NCBI GenBank assembly: GCA_946885755.1
Contig: CAMPHB010000048.1
Span: 1 to 8,244 of the forward strand
DNA: 8,244 bases
DNA from: an uncultured Methylophaga sp.
GTDB lineage: Bacteria; Pseudomonadota; Gammaproteobacteria; Nitrosococcales; Methylophagaceae
Reading direction: 5' to 3'
In this document: piece by piece, positions 5,897 through 8,244 of the stretch
How the letters are laid out: every line of letters begins with the position of its first letter
Position numbering within the stretch: the first letter of the stretch is position 1
Translations under genes and position numbers: made by a program
Notes under the pieces: model-generated
The model's input: only the letters and a program-made list of their open reading frames with translations
Database searches by the model: none
What the model was told of the DNA's origin: nothing

Positions 5897-7537
5897 ATGA
5901 AAACATCTGATCTGCTGGTTAAAGCACTGGAAAACGAAGGTGTGGAATATATCTTCGGTATTCCCGGTGAAGAAAACCTCGATCTGCTCGATTCGCTGCA
6001 ACATTCTTCTATCAAACTGATTGTCACCCGCCACGAACAGGGCGCTGGTTTTATGGCCGCCACTTACGGCCGGCTGACCGGCAAACCCGGTGTCTGTTTA
6101 TCGACGCTGGGTCCCGGTGCCACCAATCTGGTGACGCCGGCCGCCTATGCACAGCTCGGCGGTATGCCAATGCTGATTATTACCGGCCAAAAACCCATTA
6201 AAGCCAGCAAACAGGCACTGTTTCAGATCGTTGATGTGGTCAATATGCTGCGGCCGATTACCAAATACACCAAACAACTGGTGCACGGTAATACTGTCGG
6301 CGCGGTGGTGCGCGAAGCCTTTCGCATTGCGGTACAGGAGCGCCCCGGCGCCGTGCATATTGAATTGCCGGAGGATATTGCCGCCGAAGAAGTCACCGAA
6401 CGCATTTATACCGTCGAAAATATCCGCCGCCCGGATGCCGATAACACCACCATTAAAGACGCGCTGAATATGATCCGCGAAGCGCAGATGCCGCTGCTGT
6501 TAATCGGTGCCGGCGCCAACCGCAAACGCGCCAGTAAAGCTTTGACCCGCTTTGTCGAAAAAACCGGTATTCCGTTTTTTAATACTCAGCTTGGTAAAGG
6601 CGTCATCGATGAGCGTCATGACAGCTATCTGGGCACGGCGGCGCTATCTGAGTCAGATTATTTGCACTGCGCCATTGACCGGGCTGACCTGATTATTAAC
6701 GTCGGCCATGATGAAGTGGAAAAACCGCCGTTTTTTATGAAAGACGGCGGCGCCAAAGTTATTCATATTAACTTTCATGCAGCGGAAGTGGATCCGGTGT
6801 ATTTCCCGCAACTGGATGTGGTCGGCGATATTGCCACCTCAATTAACCGGCTGTCCGACGCGTTGAATCCCCAGCCACAATGGGATTTTTCGTATTTTTA
6901 CCGGGTAAAACAGGAAGTACGCAAACGTCTCGGTAATTACAGTGACGACTACCGCTTCCCGGTCTTGCCGCAAACCACCGTGACCACGATTCGCGAAGCA
7001 CTTGGCGAACAGGATATTCTGGCGCTGGATAACGGCCTGTATAAAATCTGGTTTGCCCGTAACTATCCGGCCTACGATAACAATACGCTATTGCTCGACA
7101 ATGCCCTGGCGACCATGGGCGCCGGCCTGCCCAGTGCCATGATGGCAAAGTTAATTCATCCGGAACGTAAAGTTATGGCGGTCTGTGGTGATGGCGGCTT
7201 TATGATGAACTCGCAGGAACTGGAAACCGCCGTGCGGCTCAAGCTGGATCTGGTGGTGGTGATCCTCAATGACAATGCCTACGGCATGATCAAATGGAAA
7301 CAGCAGGGTATGGGCTTTAAGGATTATGGCCTTAATTTTAATAATCCGGACTTTGTCAAATACGCCGAAAGTTACGGTGCTCACGGCCACCGGCCCAGCA
7401 GCTACACCGAGTTTGAAAAAATGCTCCGCGAAGCACTGGATGCCGGCGGCGTGCATTTAATTGATGTGGCGGTCGACTACTCGCTGAATCATTCCATCCT
7501 CAATGAGGGTCTGAAACAAAAATTGTGCATTTTATAA
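5897..7537 (+). CDS. Acetolactate synthase large subunit, catabolic (FAD-independent) type
   Basis: This 546-residue thiamine-diphosphate enzyme would join two pyruvates into 2-acetolactate with loss of CO2 in the cytoplasm. The pyrimidine-binding domain spans about 1-165, with catalytic Glu47 in RHEQGAGFMAATYGR, LGPGATN at 71-77, and Phe109-Gln110 in the LFQIVDVV segment typical of acetolactate synthases. The middle domain spans about 185-325. There the RFDDR segment of FAD-dependent biosynthetic AHAS is replaced by GHDEVEKPP near 270-278, resembling the GYDPIEYDP of Bacillus AlsS, so FAD is probably not used. The pyrophosphate domain spans about 355-530, with GDGG at 431-434 and NDNAYG from 458, the metal/ThDP motif. 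AAGGA lies 11 bases before the ATG. No small regulatory subunit and no acetolactate decarboxylase adjoins it; an aldehyde dehydrogenase follows 9 bases downstream. A related 2-oxo acid carboligase with different substrates cannot be excluded, so no gene symbol is given. Confidence 0.9.
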   Translation: MKTSDLLVKALENEGVEYIFGIPGEENLDLLDSLQHSSIKLIVTRHEQGAGFMAATYGRLTGKPGVCLSTLGPGATNLVTPAAYAQLGGMPMLIITGQKPIKASKQALFQIVDVVNMLRPITKYTKQLVHGNTVGAVVREAFRIAVQERPGAVHIELPEDIAAEEVTERIYTVENIRRPDADNTTIKDALNMIREAQMPLLLIGAGANRKRASKALTRFVEKTGIPFFNTQLGKGVIDERHDSYLGTAALSESDYLHCAIDRADLIINVGHDEVEKPPFFMKDGGAKVIHINFHAAEVDPVYFPQLDVVGDIATSINRLSDALNPQPQWDFSYFYRVKQEVRKRLGNYSDDYRFPVLPQTTVTTIREALGEQDILALDNGLYKIWFARNYPAYDNNTLLLDNALATMGAGLPSAMMAKLIHPERKVMAVCGDGGFMMNSQELETAVRLKLDLVVVILNDNAYGMIKWKQQGMGFKDYGLNFNNPDFVKYAESYGAHGHRPSSYTEFEKMLREALDAGGVHLIDVAVDYSLNHSILNEGLKQKLCIL

Positions 7538-7542
7538 GGAGG
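7536..7542 (+). promoter_or_regulatory. Strong Shine-Dalgarno overlapping the synthase stop codon
   Basis: AAGGAGG begins inside the TAA stop of the synthase (7535-7537) and ends four bases before the dehydrogenase ATG at 7547. It is a near-perfect anti-16S match. A ribosome finishing the synthase would be placed to re-initiate, so the two proteins are probably co-translated, perhaps with more of the second. It also fixes the dehydrogenase start. Confidence 0.75.
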
Positions 7543-7546
7543 CATT

Positions 7547-8244
7547 ATGTCTGCCGCTGCCCACTATCCTTTGCAAATCCCCGGCGTCAGCCAGAGCAAA
7601 GGCCGGCAAGTTGAGGTAACCAACCCTTATTCCGGTGAATTACTGGCAACGGCCGATACCGCTGATGCCGCCGCTGTCGAACAAGCCTTAACCACGGCTT
7701 ATCAATTATTCCGCGATCGGCAAAAATGGCTGTCAGTGCCACAGCGTTTGCAAATTCTCGAAAAAGCCATGGGCATGATGCAGGCCAAAGCCGATGAACT
7801 CGCTTATGCCTCAGCCGAAGAAGGCGGCAAACCGCTGATTGATTCACAGGTAGAAATGGCCCGCTGCATCGACAGTATCCGCCATTGTATTGATACGCTG
7901 CGCCACCAGACCTCACATCCGGTGCCGATGGGCGTCAATGCCGCCTCACAACACCGCATGACCATGATGCAAAAAGAACCGATTGGTGTGGTGGTGGCGA
8001 TCAGCGCCTTTAACCATCCACTAAATTTGATTGCCCACCAGGTAGGCCCGGCGATCGCAGCCGGTTGCCCGGTGATTGTTAAACCGGCCGAAACCACACC
8101 TTTGTCATGCTTTCGCTTAGTGAATATTTTTCATGCCGCCGGTTTGCCCGCTGAGTGGTGTCAGGCCTTACTGACTGACAATCATGATATTGCCGAGCAA
8201 CTGGCGACCGATAAGCGGGTAGGCTTTTTAAGCTTTATCGGCAG
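7547..8244 (+). CDS. Aldehyde dehydrogenase family protein, N-terminal part (runs off the right edge)
   Basis: The frame is open from ATG 7547 to the window end: 232 full codons, about half of a usual 470-500 residue enzyme. It should oxidise an aldehyde to the acid with NAD(P)+ in the cytoplasm. Visible Rossmann-type landmarks are TNPYSGELLATA near 25-36, EEGGKP at 91-96, PIGVVVAISAFNHP at 145-158 with Asn156 as the expected oxyanion-hole residue, and VKPAETTPLS at 178-187. Lys179 and Glu182 there are the usual NAD-ribose contacts, favouring NAD+. The segment before the edge reads GFLSFIGS where most members have FTGS. The catalytic Cys and general-base Glu lie outside the window, so activity cannot be confirmed. 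It follows the synthase by 9 bases with a strong ribosome site, so it is the second gene of that operon. Its substrate cannot be read from the sequence. Confidence 0.9.
   Translation, partial: MSAAAHYPLQIPGVSQSKGRQVEVTNPYSGELLATADTADAAAVEQALTTAYQLFRDRQKWLSVPQRLQILEKAMGMMQAKADELAYASAEEGGKPLIDSQVEMARCIDSIRHCIDTLRHQTSHPVPMGVNAASQHRMTMMQKEPIGVVVAISAFNHPLNLIAHQVGPAIAAGCPVIVKPAETTPLSCFRLVNIFHAAGLPAEWCQALLTDNHDIAEQLATDKRVGFLSFIG

Noticed and set aside
6843..7456. Two adjacent ~100-codon minus-strand open frames opposite the synthase
   Set aside because: They are antisense to the thiamine-diphosphate domain and have no recognisable motifs, so they are chance frames in a strongly coding region.

Overview
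The window looks like a chromosomal segment from a free-living, probably aquatic gammaproteobacterium. The evidence is moderate GC, dense coding, a three-gene run of cyclic-di-GMP and 7TM signalling proteins of the kind abundant in Alteromonadales-like bacteria, and a catabolic-type acetolactate synthase followed by an aldehyde dehydrogenase. The genus cannot be fixed from sequence reading alone. There are no RNA genes, insertion sequences, CRISPR arrays or phage genes.

Layout. Two gene clusters diverge from one 341-base intergenic region (5556-5896). The left, minus-strand cluster reads in transcription order: a multi-pass membrane diguanylate cyclase (GGEEF, 5555 to 4338); a large membrane protein with CHASE, two PAS, GGDEF and EAL domains plus a C-terminal zinc-binding-like (CZB-like) domain (4295 to 1008); and a 7TMR-DISM receptor with a periplasmic DISMED2-type domain (1015 to beyond base 1). 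The gaps are 42 bases and an 8-base overlap, so this is very probably one operon. The right, plus-strand cluster is a thiamine-diphosphate-dependent acetolactate synthase (5897-7537) and the first 232 codons of an aldehyde dehydrogenase (7547 to beyond 8244). They are 9 bases apart, and the Shine-Dalgarno of the second gene is built into the stop codon of the first.

How the parts work together. The left operon would make and degrade c-di-GMP in response to several inputs: an extracytoplasmic CHASE ligand, PAS signals, an extracytoplasmic DISMED2 ligand, and possibly metal or redox state through the CZB-like tail. The right operon would condense pyruvate, or another 2-oxo acid or aldehyde, and oxidise an aldehyde. 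Neither acetolactate decarboxylase nor an AHAS small subunit is beside it. The shared intergenic region is unusually rich in short inverted repeats. One perfect 16-bp palindrome overlaps the predicted diguanylate cyclase promoter, and one GntR/FadR-type site overlaps the predicted synthase promoter, so both clusters look individually regulated.

The most unusual items are the CZB-like tail on the GGDEF-EAL protein, which keeps three of the four expected zinc ligands in DgcZ-like spacing but lacks the first histidine; the contrast between an intact and a broken c-di-GMP inhibitory site in neighbouring cyclases; the operator-rich divergent promoter region; and the synthase-dehydrogenase pairing, whose product is unclear.
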